This document shows, in pieces, positions 34,015-45,042 of a stretch of DNA of 64,000 bases. The DNA is from Collinsella sp. An268. Its GTDB lineage: Bacteria > Actinomycetota > Coriobacteriia > Coriobacteriales > Coriobacteriaceae. A program made the position numbers and the translations under genes. A model generated the notes under the pieces. The model saw only the letters and a program-made list of their open reading frames with translations. It had not been told where the DNA came from and searched no databases. Positions within the stretch are counted from its first letter, which is position 1, and each line of letters starts with the position of its first letter. Location of the stretch: positions 62,001 to 126,000 of the forward strand of contig NZ_NFJH01000005.1 in assembly GCF_002159765.1 (NCBI RefSeq), read 5' to 3'.

Positions 34015-34683
34015 GGTCAGAGCAGGGCCCGACTCCCCCCTTGCTCAGCCGAGTGCTGAGCCCATCGGACAAAACCAAGGCGACAACCCGATGGCGACGA
34101 GCCGAAGCCGGCGGATGCCGGTTATTCCTCGTGCGCGCAGCCTGTCGCGGGCCCCGCTTTCCCCGCAAGGGCCGCGATGCTTCCCCGGCTTCTTTCGGGC
34201 CCGGCCGCCCCCGCTCAGAGCGGTGCCGGCGAAGCTCGCCCGAAACAACCGGTCGGCGGCGCCTCCCTGCCGGAAAACCAGCGGCTCCGCCTTCGTTTCC
34301 CCCCTTGCGGCGCGCGGGATCCCGCGCGCCCTCCGCTCCCGCTCCGGGCGGTCGGCAGCTAACGAGGCATAGCCGGTTACGGAAGGAGCGTGAGGACGGT
34401 GAGGGAGAGCCTAGAGGTCGGCCGTGTTCTCCACGAGGCCGAAGCGCCCGCCGAGCGTCACGAGCGCGTCCCCGTCGAGGTACCGCAGGGGCCCGCCGGA
34501 GGGAACGCCCCTCGCCTCGTCCACGTCGGTTGACCGAAGCGTTCCAGTCGCACCCCGGGCAGTAGAGCGCAATCTCCCCCGGGCGGCGGGAGTACCGGAA
34601 CATGCGCGCTCTTTCCTCATACAAGACAACACGATTGAAGAGAACGGCCCCACAGCCTTGGAATCCGTACCGCAATTAAGCAG
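34015..34683. other. Very GC-rich gene-poor stretch with possible gene fragments
   Basis: This stretch is extremely GC-rich to about 34380, with no supported gene. On the minus strand between 34411 and 34600, two partial frames give FRYSRRPGEIALYCPGCDWN and, in another frame, SGGPLRYLDGDALVTLGGRF then GLVENTADL to a stop at 34411; together they may be one small frameshifted gene with a YCPGC motif. I do not recognise it. Such composition is common at mobile-element ends. Confidence 0.35.
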
Positions 34684-34923
34684 CTACACCACAAAACCTT
34701 GGTGCTTCTTATACTCCATGAGTGCGACATCAAGAACGTCTATTGCCGCCTCAAAATAACCAAATGAGCGCTCTGCCTCTTTTCGCTTGTACTCATCCTC
34801 AGGAAAATAGCTTCCGATGCAAAGCCCCTCCGATAATAGCTCTCGAACAATTTCAACACGTCTCATGCACGAATCGTATTTGTTAACGATTTCCAACTTA
34901 TCCTTGTCCACACTCGTCTCCAT
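34684..34923 (-). CDS. Small hypothetical protein, AT-richer than surroundings
   Basis: 79 residues from ATG 34923, preceded by GAAGGGAAAAAGCG (acceptable ribosome site). The sequence, METSVDKDKLEIVNKYDSCM through EAERSFGYFEAAIDVLDVAL, looks helical and amphipathic and is coding-like. No family recognised. Its low G+C and position at the end of the accessory zone suggest it is cargo. The gap from 34924 to 35202 contains a frame rich in charged residues without recognisable features. Confidence 0.55.
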   Translation of the reverse strand: METSVDKDKLEIVNKYDSCMRRVEIVRELLSEGLCIGSYFPEDEYKRKEAERSFGYFEAAIDVLDVALMEYKKHQGFVV

Positions 34924-35202
34924 CGCTTTTTCCCTTCAGATAACCGAACAATAGCTCCGAGGATCCTCGACTTCGAGAGCATATCGTCACGTGCGGACAA
35001 AAAACGATGACACTTCATGGCTCCGTGCATTGAGTTCAAATTGCGTTCCAACCGGGCGCCACGCTCGCGATTATGCACGTTAGCCCTTCCGTCATCAGCT
35101 CCCTCAGGGACGTCCACACAGTGCCGGCGAGTTACGCCGAATGCCGTCATGTATCGCGAAGCCTCTTCATGATTTAGCTATTTTCCGGCACTTATTCACA
35201 GC

Positions 35203-35238
35203 AAAAGACCTCCCATCGAATGCGATGGGAGGTCTTTT
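35203..35238. terminator. Bidirectional rho-independent terminator
   Basis: AAAAGACCTCCCATCG and its exact complement flank the loop AATG, with A-run and T-run on the two sides, so it works on both strands. It lies about 125 bases past the guaA stop and closes that transcript, and it separates guaA from the accessory zone. Confidence 0.85.
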
Positions 35239-35361
35239 CTGTCATCCAGTTGAGTTCCGATGTGCCGGCGGCTTGCTCGTTACCGGTGGACGGGATGGTA
35301 CAGAATGGTACGAGTTTTAATCATACGTACAGTCCAAAAATACGAACGTATGTACGATGAT

Positions 35362-36969
35362 TTACTCCCACTCGATTGTCGCGGGAGGCTTCGACGTGAT
35401 GTCGTACGCCACGCGGTTCACGCCCGGCACCTCGGCCACGATGCGTCCGCTGATACGCGCGAGCACCTCGTAGGGCAGCTTCGCCCAGTCGGCGGTCATG
35501 GCGTCGCTCGACTCCACCGCGCGCAGGATCACGGGGCGCGCATAGGTGCGCTCGTCGCCCATCACGCCCACGCTCTTGATGTCGGGCAGCACCGCGAAGT
35601 ATTGCCAGCAGCTGTGCTCGGAGTTGCGCTCCCCCGTCGCCTCGAACAGGCGCTGGTTGTACGCATCGAGCTCCTCGCGCACGATGGCGTCGGCGTTCTT
35701 CAGAATCTCAAGCTTCTCGGGGCTCACCGCGCCGATGATGCGAATGGCGAGGCCCGGACCCGGGAAGGGCTGGCGGTACACGATGTGCTCGGGCAGCCCC
35801 AGCGCCAGACCGAGCTCGCGCACCTCATCCTTAAAGAAATGGTCGAGCGGCTCGATAAGGTCGAAATGCACGCCCTCGGGGAACGGGATCAGGTTGTGAT
35901 GGCTCTTGATCGTAGCCGTCTTGCCGCCCGTCTTGCGCGCGCCGCTCTCGATGATATCGGGGTAGATGGTGCCCTGTGCGAGGTACGTTACCGGGCGACC
36001 ATCCTGCTCGAGCTGCTGCGCGACCGCGAAGAACTCGTTCCAGAACTGCGTGCCGATAATGCGGCGCTTCTCCTCAGGCTCCGTCACGCCGTCGAGCAGA
36101 GCAGCATAACGGTCCTCGGCGTGCACGTGGATGAAATCGACGTCGAACTGCTTGGTGAAGATCTCCTCCACCTGCTCGGGCTCGCCCTTACGCAAGAGGC
36201 CGTGGTTGATGAACACGCAGGTCATCTGACGGCCGATAGCGCGCGCACCCAGCGCTGCGACCACGCTCGAGTCCACGCCGCCGGAGAGCGCGAGGATAAC
36301 GCGGTCGTCACCCACCTGGGCGCGAATGGTCTCGGTCATGCTCTCGACGAGGTTGTCCATCGTCCACGTGGGCTCGAGCCCGCAGATGTCAAACAGGAAG
36401 TTCGAGAGGAGCTGCTGACCGTACTCGGTGTGACGCACCTCGGGATGGAACTGGGTGCTGTAGAGCTTCCGCTCCGGGCACTCCATGGAGGCCACCGGGC
36501 ACACGCTCGTCTCGCTCGTCACCACAAAGCCCTCGGGCACGCGGCTCACGGCGTCGCGATGGCTCATCCACACCGTCTGCTCGAGCGGCGTGGCGTTGAA
36601 GAGCGCGGAGTCCGCCTCGCGCGTGATGGTCGCCGGGCCGTACTCGCCCACCTCGGAGTGACCCACCTCGCCACCGAGCGTGACGGCCATGATCTGGTGC
36701 CCGTAGCAGAAGCCGAGAACCGGTAGCCCCAGGTCGAAGATGGCGGGGTCGATGGAGGGAGCATCCTCGGCGTACACGCTTGCGGGACCGCCCGAAAGGA
36801 TGAGCGCCGAGGGGTTCAGGGCGCGCACCTCGTCGGCGGTGATATCGCACGGTACGATCTCTGAGTACACATGAAGATCGCGCACACGGCGGGCGATGAG
36901 CTGGCCGTACTGTGCGCCAAAGTCGAATACGAGCACCTTCTGGTTCGTGGCAGATGCGTTCTGGGGCAT
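35362..36969 (-). CDS. guaA: GMP synthase (glutamine-hydrolysing)
   Basis: 535 residues from ATG 36969 (GGAGAGGAG site). It converts XMP to GMP using ATP and glutamine. The class I amidotransferase domain comes first, with nucleophile Cys in VLGFCYGHQIMAV and the His in STQFHPEVRHT. The ATP-pyrophosphatase domain follows with the P-loop LALSGGVDSSVVAALG, then the GuaA dimerisation domain (PFPGPGLAIRIIG) ending in the typical IEWE. All parts are complete. A TATGAT -10 box at 37022-37027 is a possible promoter; I saw no purine riboswitch in the leader. It is divergent from ansA. Confidence 0.97.
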   Translation of the reverse strand: MPQNASATNQKVLVFDFGAQYGQLIARRVRDLHVYSEIVPCDITADEVRALNPSALILSGGPASVYAEDAPSIDPAIFDLGLPVLGFCYGHQIMAVTLGGEVGHSEVGEYGPATITREADSALFNATPLEQTVWMSHRDAVSRVPEGFVVTSETSVCPVASMECPERKLYSTQFHPEVRHTEYGQQLLSNFLFDICGLEPTWTMDNLVESMTETIRAQVGDDRVILALSGGVDSSVVAALGARAIGRQMTCVFINHGLLRKGEPEQVEEIFTKQFDVDFIHVHAEDRYAALLDGVTEPEEKRRIIGTQFWNEFFAVAQQLEQDGRPVTYLAQGTIYPDIIESGARKTGGKTATIKSHHNLIPFPEGVHFDLIEPLDHFFKDEVRELGLALGLPEHIVYRQPFPGPGLAIRIIGAVSPEKLEILKNADAIVREELDAYNQRLFEATGERNSEHSCWQYFAVLPDIKSVGVMGDERTYARPVILRAVESSDAMTADWAKLPYEVLARISGRIVAEVPGVNRVAYDITSKPPATIEWE

Positions 36970-37255
36970 GGATCTCCTCTCCCTCGCGCCGGGTGTACCA
37001 GCGCGTATTTCGAACTTACCTATCATACACGCTCGCCTTTTTTACACAGCCACGGGCACCCTATCTGCACGTCTTCGCCAACTCGGCGCACCTCTCGAGC
37101 TCGGATGTCTGCTCGACATCCGTCAGAGGATCGCCGACGGCTGCGCGCCGGGGAGGACTCCGCGGTGCGCGCCAGACGGATGCATCGCCTACAATACGGT
37201 ACATCGAACACATCCGCGTCGGTCCCATCTCGACCATCGGCAGAAAGCGACACGC

Positions 37256-38410
37256 ATGAAGAAGATCCTCCTCATCGCAACCGGCGGCACCATCGCCTCA
37301 ACCGAAGACGGCAACGGGCTCTCACCCGCCCTCTCCGGCGCCGAGCTTGCCGCCTGCGTGCCCGAGATCGAGGGTCTTTGCGAGCTCGACGTCGTCCAGC
37401 CGATGAACATCGACAGCACAAACATGCGCCCCGCCGACTGGCTGCGCATCCGCGACGTGGTGATGGACGGCTACGATGCCTACGACGGATTCCTTATCCT
37501 CCACGGCACCGACACCATGGCATACACCGCCGCGGCGCTCTCCTATCTGATTCAGGCGAGCCCCAAGCCCATCGTGCTCACCGGCTCGCAACGCCCCATG
37601 ATGAGCCCGTTTACCGATGCCAAGCTCAACCTCTACCAGAGCCTGCTCTGGGCGGTGGACGATGCCGCCCGCGACGTCGCCATCGTCTTTGGCGGCCTGG
37701 TGATCGCCGGCACGCGCGCCCGCAAGCAGCGCACCCTGAGCGCCAATGCGTTCTCGAGCGTCAACTTTCCGCCGCTCGCCTACATCCGCCACGACCGCAT
37801 CGTGCGGGGCGGGGCGGCCCTCCCGGGTTGGACCATCGACGACCGCGCCCTCGAGGCCATGGTAAGTGCCACCGAGACCGACGCCGGCATGGCGGCGCTC
37901 GCCCATGCCTTCCGCACCGCCCGCGATGCGCGCGACAGCGCCCCCACCACGTTTGCGACGCTCGATGAGCGCGTCGGCGTGCTCAAGCTCACCCCCGGCA
38001 TGAGCCCGCGCGTCTTTGAGGTAATGCGACCCGCTTATGACGCCCTGATTTTGGAGACGTTCGGGCTGGGCGGCATTCCCGAGTACGGCCCCGATACGTC
38101 CGCGACGGGCGACACCGCGTGCGACCATACCTGCGTCGAGCCCTCGTTCAGGCAGGCCATTTTTGACTGGGTTGATTCGGGGCGCATCGTCGTCATGACG
38201 ACGCAGGTGCCCGAAGAGGGGCTCGACCTCGGCGTGTATGAAGTCGGGCGCGCCTACGCCGATCATCCGGGTATCCTGCACGGCGACGACATGACCACCG
38301 AGGCGCTCGTCGCCAAGACGATGTGGGCGCTGGGGCAGACGCACGACCCCCGCGAGGTCGCCCGCCTGTTCTATCAGGTCGTAAACCACGATCGCACGGC
38401 GGCGCGGTAG
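37256..38410 (+). CDS. ansA: L-asparaginase, type I (cytoplasmic)
   Basis: 384 residues from ATG 37256 (weak GAAAG site upstream). It hydrolyses asparagine to aspartate and ammonia. The two catalytic threonine regions are present: ILLIATGGTIASTEDG at the start and ILHGTDTMAYTAAAL near residue 80. Later motifs PIVLTGSQRPMMSPFTDAKL and FGLGGIPEYG fit the family. No signal peptide is present, so it is the cytoplasmic, usually lower-affinity type. The ammonia it releases would feed the GltBD/GSIII system encoded further along. Confidence 0.93.
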   Translation: MKKILLIATGGTIASTEDGNGLSPALSGAELAACVPEIEGLCELDVVQPMNIDSTNMRPADWLRIRDVVMDGYDAYDGFLILHGTDTMAYTAAALSYLIQASPKPIVLTGSQRPMMSPFTDAKLNLYQSLLWAVDDAARDVAIVFGGLVIAGTRARKQRTLSANAFSSVNFPPLAYIRHDRIVRGGAALPGWTIDDRALEAMVSATETDAGMAALAHAFRTARDARDSAPTTFATLDERVGVLKLTPGMSPRVFEVMRPAYDALILETFGLGGIPEYGPDTSATGDTACDHTCVEPSFRQAIFDWVDSGRIVVMTTQVPEEGLDLGVYEVGRAYADHPGILHGDDMTTEALVAKTMWALGQTHDPREVARLFYQVVNHDRTAAR

Positions 38411-38482
38411 CCGCGCCCGCCTGGGGCATCCCCCGGTCGGTTTTCTCCGCACCGGGCACCGGGTACCAGGCGTCCTATGAGC

Positions 38483-38692
38483 CTACTTGAGCAACTCGAC
38501 CATCGGAACGTCGAGGCCTCTCGCCACCCGCTCCAGCATCTTGATCGTCACATTGGCGCTTCCGTTCTCGATTTGTGAGAGATAGGGGCGGCTGATACCG
38601 ACCATCAGGGCAAAGTCGGTCTTGCTCAGACCTTGCCGCTTACGCAGCTCCTGCACGCGCACGCCGATTTTCTGTAACGTCGATTCACTCAT
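38483..38692 (-). CDS. Small XRE-family regulator
   Basis: 69 residues if started at ATG 38692 (no clear ribosome site, so possibly leaderless); a TTG at 38752 would add 20 residues. It is a single Cro/C1 domain: VRVQELRKRQGLSKTDFALM then VGISRPYLSQIENGSANVTI. This size is typical of free-standing phage-type or toxin-antitoxin regulators. A 12-bp palindrome (AAACTATAGTTT, 38728-38739) with a TATAGT -10 box just upstream suggests autoregulation. No partner gene is adjacent. Confidence 0.75.
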   Translation of the reverse strand: MSESTLQKIGVRVQELRKRQGLSKTDFALMVGISRPYLSQIENGSANVTIKMLERVARGLDVPMVELLK

Positions 38693-38727
38693 GCCATGAG
38701 TGTGCAGAACCGAGCGTGCCCAAACGT

Positions 38728-38739
38728 AAACTATAGTTT
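38728..38739 (-). promoter_or_regulatory. 12-bp palindrome overlapping -10 box of the XRE gene
   Basis: AAACTATAGTTT is a perfect palindrome containing TATAGT, 36 bases before the ATG of the XRE gene. A repressor bound here would block its own promoter. Confidence 0.5.
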
Positions 38740-38834
38740 CCCTTTTGGCCAAAGAGCACGGAAGCCGCGCGCAGCGGCGCCGGCATCGCGGACGGTCGTG
38801 TCAGCATGCCGAGAGCATATGCTCATACGGCAAA

Positions 38835-38859
38835 AGCCCCCGGCACAGCGCCGGGGGCT
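38835..38859 (-). terminator. Terminator of the DUF1648 gene
   Basis: AGCCCCCGGC and GCCGGGGGCT flank a 5-base loop; on the minus strand TTTT follows. It lies 33 bases after the DUF1648 stop codon. Confidence 0.85.
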
Positions 38860-38891
38860 CGCAAGCTTTGAGGTTGGAGATGAGGGCGGTC

Positions 38892-39275
38892 TCAGCCCAG
38901 CCAGGGCGCGCTCTGACCGGTGAGCGCCATGGCCATAAGGTAGATATTTGCCACGTTGAAGATGACTGCGGCAACCAACCCGCTCCGCACGTAGCGCCTA
39001 AAGGTGAGCTGCGCGATGGCGGGCGATGCGCCGTCAGCCCCCGAGCGGCGGTAGGCGCTCAGAAGCGACGCCGCGCCGAGCGCGAGGCAGATAAGGGGAA
39101 GCAGCACCAAATGCCACCGCGTGCCCGTGCGCGCCGTATCGGCGGCCGCATTGAAGCCGATCACGACTGTCTCGGGTATCTGGGGCAACAGCACCACCAG
39201 CTCGATAAGGGGGATGAACGAGAGCACCGTGAGCGCGATCGCCATAATCCCGTTGGTTCGTCCGTACTTGAACAT
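38892..39275 (-). CDS. DUF1648/SdpI-like small membrane protein
   Basis: 127 residues from ATG 39275, chosen because GAAAGGG lies 6 bases upstream. Four hydrophobic segments are visible. The first loop, LLPQIPETVVIGFNAAADTA followed by WHLVLLPLICLALG, matches the DUF1648 signature of SdpI-type proteins, where IP...FN...G is conserved. SdpI relatives give immunity to toxins or act in signalling; here no toxin gene is nearby, so the role is open. It follows the ychF gene by 64 bases on the same strand and has its own terminator. Confidence 0.78.
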   Translation of the reverse strand: MFKYGRTNGIMAIALTVLSFIPLIELVVLLPQIPETVVIGFNAAADTARTGTRWHLVLLPLICLALGAASLLSAYRRSGADGASPAIAQLTFRRYVRSGLVAAVIFNVANIYLMAMALTGQSAPWLG

Positions 39276-39339
39276 CTGCATCCCTTTCGCAGGCGGCGTC
39301 CGCATTCCACCGGCGTCGCCTTCCACCTTCGGTGCCGCG

Positions 39340-40416
39340 TTACACGTTGAAGCGGAAATGCACCACGTCGCCGTCGGCCATCACGTAGTCCTTGCCCTCC
39401 ATACGGAGCTTGCCCGCTGCACGGGCGCCGGCCTCGCCGCCCAGTTCGATGTAATCATCGTAGCTGATGACTTCGGCCTTGATGAACCCGCGCTCGAAGT
39501 CGGAGTGGATGACACCCGCCGCCTGCGGCGCCGTAGCGCCCTGGCGCACCGTCCATGCCTTGACCTCCATTTCGCCCGCCGTGAAGAACGACTGCAGGCC
39601 GAGCAGCCTGTAGGCCGCCTGAGCGAGCACCTCCAGGCCGGGGCGCTCGAGACCCAGGCTCTCCAGGTACTCCGCCGCCTCCTCGGGCTCGAGCTCAGAG
39701 AGCTCCGCCTCGACCTTGGCGCAAATGGGAATGGGCGCCACGCCGTCGATGGGCTCGAGTTCGCGACCGAGCATGTCCTCGTCAACGTTGGCGACATAGA
39801 GGATCGGCTTCATCGTGAGGAGGAAGAGCCCCTTGGCGGCGGCGCGCTCCTCGGGCGTCATCTCGAGCGTGGCGGCGCGGTTGCCTTCATTCAGCCACTC
39901 CGTCAGGCGACGGGCGATCTCCAGCTTGGGGGCGAGCTCGCGGTCGCGCTTGGCCTCCTTCTCGAGCTTGGGGAGCTGCTTCTCGAGCGTCTGCAAATCC
40001 GCCAAGATGAGCTCGGTCATGATGGTGTCGGCATCTGCCGCCGGGTCGACAAACGCGCCCGTGCGCCCCACCTCGCGCATCACGTTGGGGTCGTTGAAGT
40101 AGCGCACGACCTCGCAGATGGCATCCGTCTCGCGGATGTTGGCGAGAAACTGGTTGCCGAGCCCCTCACCCTCGTTAGCGCCCTTGACAAGGCCCGCGAT
40201 GTCGACGAACTCGACGGTGGCGGGCACGATGCGCCCCGGGTGCACGATGTCGGCGAGCTTTTGCAGGCGATCATCCGGCACGTTGACGATGCCGACGTTA
40301 GGGTCGATCGTCGCAAAGGGGTAGTTGGCGGCAAGCCCGCCCTTCTTGGTGAGCGCGGTAAAGAGCGTCGACTTGCCCACATTGGGCAGGCCCACGATAC
40401 CGATGGAAAGCGACAC
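39340..40416 (-). CDS. ychF: Redox-regulated ATPase/GTPase YchF
   Basis: 358 residues from GTG 40416 (GAGAGG upstream). It is an OBG-family P-loop protein that prefers ATP. Motifs are [20 protein letters not shown] (Walker A), [20 protein letters not shown] (G3), and [11 protein letters not shown] in place of the NKxD guanine motif, as known for YchF. A TGS-like C-terminal domain follows ([20 protein letters not shown]), ending [11 protein letters not shown]. It binds ribosomes and is widely conserved. Complete. Confidence 0.95.
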   Translation of the reverse strand: MSLSIGIVGLPNVGKSTLFTALTKKGGLAANYPFATIDPNVGIVNVPDDRLQKLADIVHPGRIVPATVEFVDIAGLVKGANEGEGLGNQFLANIRETDAICEVVRYFNDPNVMREVGRTGAFVDPAADADTIMTELILADLQTLEKQLPKLEKEAKRDRELAPKLEIARRLTEWLNEGNRAATLEMTPEERAAAKGLFLLTMKPILYVANVDEDMLGRELEPIDGVAPIPICAKVEAELSELEPEEAAEYLESLGLERPGLEVLAQAAYRLLGLQSFFTAGEMEVKAWTVRQGATAPQAAGVIHSDFERGFIKAEVISYDDYIELGGEAGARAAGKLRMEGKDYVMADGDVVHFRFNV

Positions 40417-40500
40417 GGTCTCAGATCCTCTCTGACAGCGGGGCGGCGGTGCAGCGCCCCCTCCATTCCTAGCTATGGTACACGATAGTCGCGCGACGAG

Positions 40501-41772
40501 TTAGCGGTCGAGCTTCTCCACCTGGTCGAGCATGCGCGTGAGCTTCTGCTTGGCCTCGGCCTTGAGCTTCTCGGCGTCCTTCTTTGCCTGCGCTGCCTCA
40601 AGGGCCTTCTTCTCAGCCTCGGGATCGGGCACCACGAGCTCGGCGCCATCGTGCACCGTCAGCGTGAGGGCGTGCTCGGGACAGACCTCGGTGCAGAGGC
40701 CGCAGCCCACGCAGTACGCCGTCTCGACGGCAAAGCGCCCCGCGCCCACCAGATCGCACGCGTGCAGAGGGCACACGCGCACGCACTCGCCGCACATCGT
40801 GCAGGCAGAAAAGTCGCATTCGGGGACGTGGACCTGGATGTTGTCCGCAAGATTAGGATGCGCCTGCAGGGTCGAGAGCATGAGCTGGCGAGACTGGGTG
40901 AGGATGCGCCGGCGTTTCTGCGTGGTGGTACCCGTCGCCTGCGAGAGCGTGCGCTCGAGCGCCGTAATCTTCTTGTTGTGCTCCCTGAGCCGCTGCGTGA
41001 CGCTCGCGACGGCCGCGGCTGCGGGGTTGAGCTTCGACACGGTGAGGCCGGTCGTGCGCATGATGTTGTCCATGAACTCCTTGCGCTCGTACTCGCGGCG
41101 CTTCTCGCACACAAGCGCGCGGCTCTCCACCTCGAGCCCCATGCCGGCGCCGGCCCACTCCTCCGCTGTGGCGATGGCGTCGCCCAGCAGCTCCTCGCCG
41201 CGCGCGTTCTTGCACTTGTCGCAGATGCCGAGGGGCAGGTACACGCTCATCTGCGGAAAATCCGTCATGATGGCGAACCAGGTCTCGGGCGTGATGTCGC
41301 CCACGCAGGCGATGACGACCTCGTTCTCGCGCGGGACGCGACGGAGCGCGCGCGTGCAGGTCACATACGCTGTGGTATGCGCCGCCGCAGCGGCCGCAAC
41401 CGCGTCGTACAGCTTTTTGGGCTGCACTTTGGGCGAGAGCATCGCTTCGGTGGGGCACACGGGCACGCAGAGACCGCACTTACGGCACGCATCGGAGATA
41501 TCGACCTCACCGTCATCGATATCGATGGCGTTGACGGGGCAGACCTCGGCGCACTTGCGGCACGTGCTCTTCTCGGACTTGCATGCGAGGCACGGGATGG
41601 CGTTGAAGCGCGGGCGCTCCTTGTAGTCGGCCGGGTTCCACTCCTGCTGCGGCTCACCGACGCCCGCCGTACCCAGAAGCGCGTCGGTCACGCCGCCGAG
41701 CGGGTCCCTGAGCACGTCAATGCCCTTGCTGATATCGATGATGTCATCGAAGAGGTCATGCTGCTGCGCCAT
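40501..41772 (-). CDS. Polyferredoxin-type 4Fe-4S protein with coiled-coil tail
   Basis: 423 residues from ATG 41772 (GGAGG upstream). Two N-terminal clusters (CRKCAEVCPVNAI, CRKCGLCVPVCPTEA) are followed by a 200-residue middle domain with a CDKCKNARG motif and helical parts. Two more clusters follow (CTMCGECVRVCPLHA, CVGCGLCTEVCPEHA). The end is a Lys/Glu/Ala-rich coiled coil (EKKALEAAQAKKDAEKLKAE). It should transfer electrons in the cytoplasm; partner and reaction are unknown. I recognise no named family, and such ferredoxin-like proteins are typical of anaerobic Coriobacteriia. Confidence 0.85.
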   Translation of the reverse strand: MAQQHDLFDDIIDISKGIDVLRDPLGGVTDALLGTAGVGEPQQEWNPADYKERPRFNAIPCLACKSEKSTCRKCAEVCPVNAIDIDDGEVDISDACRKCGLCVPVCPTEAMLSPKVQPKKLYDAVAAAAAAHTTAYVTCTRALRRVPRENEVVIACVGDITPETWFAIMTDFPQMSVYLPLGICDKCKNARGEELLGDAIATAEEWAGAGMGLEVESRALVCEKRREYERKEFMDNIMRTTGLTVSKLNPAAAAVASVTQRLREHNKKITALERTLSQATGTTTQKRRRILTQSRQLMLSTLQAHPNLADNIQVHVPECDFSACTMCGECVRVCPLHACDLVGAGRFAVETAYCVGCGLCTEVCPEHALTLTVHDGAELVVPDPEAEKKALEAAQAKKDAEKLKAEAKQKLTRMLDQVEKLDR

Positions 41773-41922
41773 GAAACCGTCCTCCCTAGCGTCTCATAAG
41801 CGGTAACTTCGATATGGTACCGCAAGTGTGTGCGCGCACCCGCGCCGGAGGTACCCTGCGCGCAACGACCACGACGGCCAGACGACCTCATGCCGGCCGC
41901 CCGGCCTCTAGCCCCTAACACA

Positions 41923-41959
41923 GGGAGGCCCCGGACGAAAACCTCGTCCGGGGCCTCCC
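41923..41959. terminator. 16-bp perfect hairpin after groL
   Basis: GGGAGGCCCCGGACGA (41923-41938) pairs exactly with 41944-41959. It lies 27 bases beyond the groL stop on the minus strand. No long T-run follows. Confidence 0.75.
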
Positions 41960-41985
41960 GTAACGGTTACGCTTTCGCGCAGCCC

Positions 41986-43623
<1,638 letters not shown>

Positions 43624-43673
43624 CGTATCTGTCCTCCAACTAGAGTATTAGTACCTAATGTGCAGAGCGCGGT

Positions 43674-43961
43674 CTACTCGACGATCGCGTAGATGTCGTC
43701 GACGCGCATGAGGAGGTAATCCTCACCGTCGACCTTGACCTCGTTGCCACCGTACTTGCCGTAGATGACGACGTCGCCCTCATGGACGTCCATGGGCATG
43801 CGCTCGCCCTTGTCGTTCAGCTTGCCGGCGCCCACGGCGACGATGGTGCCGCGCTGCGGCTTCTCCTGGGCGTTGCTGGCGATGTAGAGACCCGAAGCGG
43901 TCTTCTGCTCGGCGGCATCGGGCTTGACGAGAACGCGATCTCCAAGCGGCTTGAGACTCAT
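43674..43961 (-). CDS. groS: Co-chaperonin GroES (Hsp10)
   Basis: 95 residues from ATG 43961, with AAGGAGG upstream; longer frames are not conserved. It caps GroEL. Motifs: KPLGDRVLVKPDAAEQKTAS, the mobile-loop region SGLYI, and GDVVIYGKYGGNEVKVDGED. First gene of groSL. I found no clear CIRCE (TTAGCACTC-N9-GAGTGCTAA) or HAIR element upstream, so the heat-shock control mode is not evident. Confidence 0.97.
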   Translation of the reverse strand: MSLKPLGDRVLVKPDAAEQKTASGLYIASNAQEKPQRGTIVAVGAGKLNDKGERMPMDVHEGDVVIYGKYGGNEVKVDGEDYLLMRVDDIYAIVE

Positions 43962-44028
43962 GTGAGATTCCTCCTTCGCTGGTGCTGCGGCAGTGCGCCG
44001 CGCATCCATGCTTTTACGTACGCAGTGA

Positions 44029-44057
44029 ATAGTACCCACGTTTCAAGACTTATACAA
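44029..44057 (-). promoter_or_regulatory. Likely promoter of groSL
   Basis: On the minus strand TTGTAT (44052-44057) and TACTAT (44029-44034) are separated by 17 bases, about 70 bases before the groS start. Confidence 0.5.
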
Positions 44058-44135
44058 CTGAGAAGCAAAAAATCTTATGAATCGGCACTTAGATTTCTTC
44101 AGTGCGTTTAGCAGGGCTCTTTGATGGAAAGATGC

Positions 44136-44975
44136 CTACGCCGCGCTCGCCTGCCGCTCGATGCGGTGCAGGAGCTGGACGCGCATCGTCTCATAGCGGG
44201 GGACCAGTCGCTCCTCGCCGAGCGCACGCAGATCGCGCAGCGCCTCCTCGACGCGGCCGTGCGCCGCCTCATAGGCATCCAAGCGCAGGCGCGCGCCGGC
44301 GCGATTCACCCGCTTGTCCGCAAGGACCATCTGTTCGCGAAAGAACCGTGCATCTCCTTCAGTCCACTGCGCAGGAGGCGTGAAGCCGAGCTCGAGGCTG
44401 CGCACGATATCGCGCGCCGCCGTGGCGACCTTGGTGCCAGGCCGATACTGCGCCGCCATCTCGCGGATGCGGCCGAGCGCCTCATCGCGCCGCGCAACGT
44501 CTCCGCATGCGTCGAAGAGGAGCGCCTCGAGGTCGAAGCACCGCAGGCGCTGGGTGTTTTTGCGTCCCCGAAACGTCAGGCCCTGGATGCGCTCGAGCGC
44601 CGCGCCGTCGAGCCCATCGAAGTAATCGCAGAAGGCGAGCTCGAGCTCGAGCGCGGCGCGCGTCTGGCGACGGCGCGTGCGCGCAAGACCCATCTCAAGC
44701 ACCGCACGGTATTTGGCGACGTCCGCATCCTGCCAGAGGATGCCCTGCAGCTGCTCCATCTCTCGCGCCACGCGGCGCAGGAAGAGAAAAACCGTCACGA
44801 GGATGCCCGCGAGTCCGGCGACGTACAGCCACATCCATCCGCGCTCGATACCCCAGATCCCCGCCGCACCGAGCACAACCGTTATGAGGATGCCCCGTAT
44901 CCTGAGGCGGCGCAGGGTCGCCTTATGGCTGTTGAACGTTTCCTCTGCGGTCATACCCTCGAATGGCGAATGCAT
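44136..44975 (-). CDS. Two-TM membrane protein with helical cytoplasmic domain (unknown)
   Basis: 279 residues from ATG 44975 (AAGGAG upstream). Near the N-terminus two hydrophobic segments (GILITVVLGAAGIWGI; WLYVAGLAGILVTVFLFL) are followed by 190 residues rich in Ala, Arg, Glu and Leu (ELELAFCDYFDGLDGAALER; YEAAHGRVEEALRDLRALGE) that look like TPR-type helical repeats. No family was recognised. It lies between groSL and gltB, on the opposite strand to gltB, with its start about 250 bases from gltB. Confidence 0.7.
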   Translation of the reverse strand: MHSPFEGMTAEETFNSHKATLRRLRIRGILITVVLGAAGIWGIERGWMWLYVAGLAGILVTVFLFLRRVAREMEQLQGILWQDADVAKYRAVLEMGLARTRRRQTRAALELELAFCDYFDGLDGAALERIQGLTFRGRKNTQRLRCFDLEALLFDACGDVARRDEALGRIREMAAQYRPGTKVATAARDIVRSLELGFTPPAQWTEGDARFFREQMVLADKRVNRAGARLRLDAYEAAHGRVEEALRDLRALGEERLVPRYETMRVQLLHRIERQASAA

Positions 44976-45042
44976 CGCAACTCCTTGTCGCCGTCGATCT
45001 TCCGCCCATCTTAACCCATGGCGCGCCCCTTTGTTGGCACCG

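Noticed and set aside
43962-44100. CIRCE or HAIR heat-shock operator before groS
   Set aside because: No TTAGCACTC/GAGTGCTAA or CTTGAGT/ACTCAAG dyad is present; only partial look-alikes.
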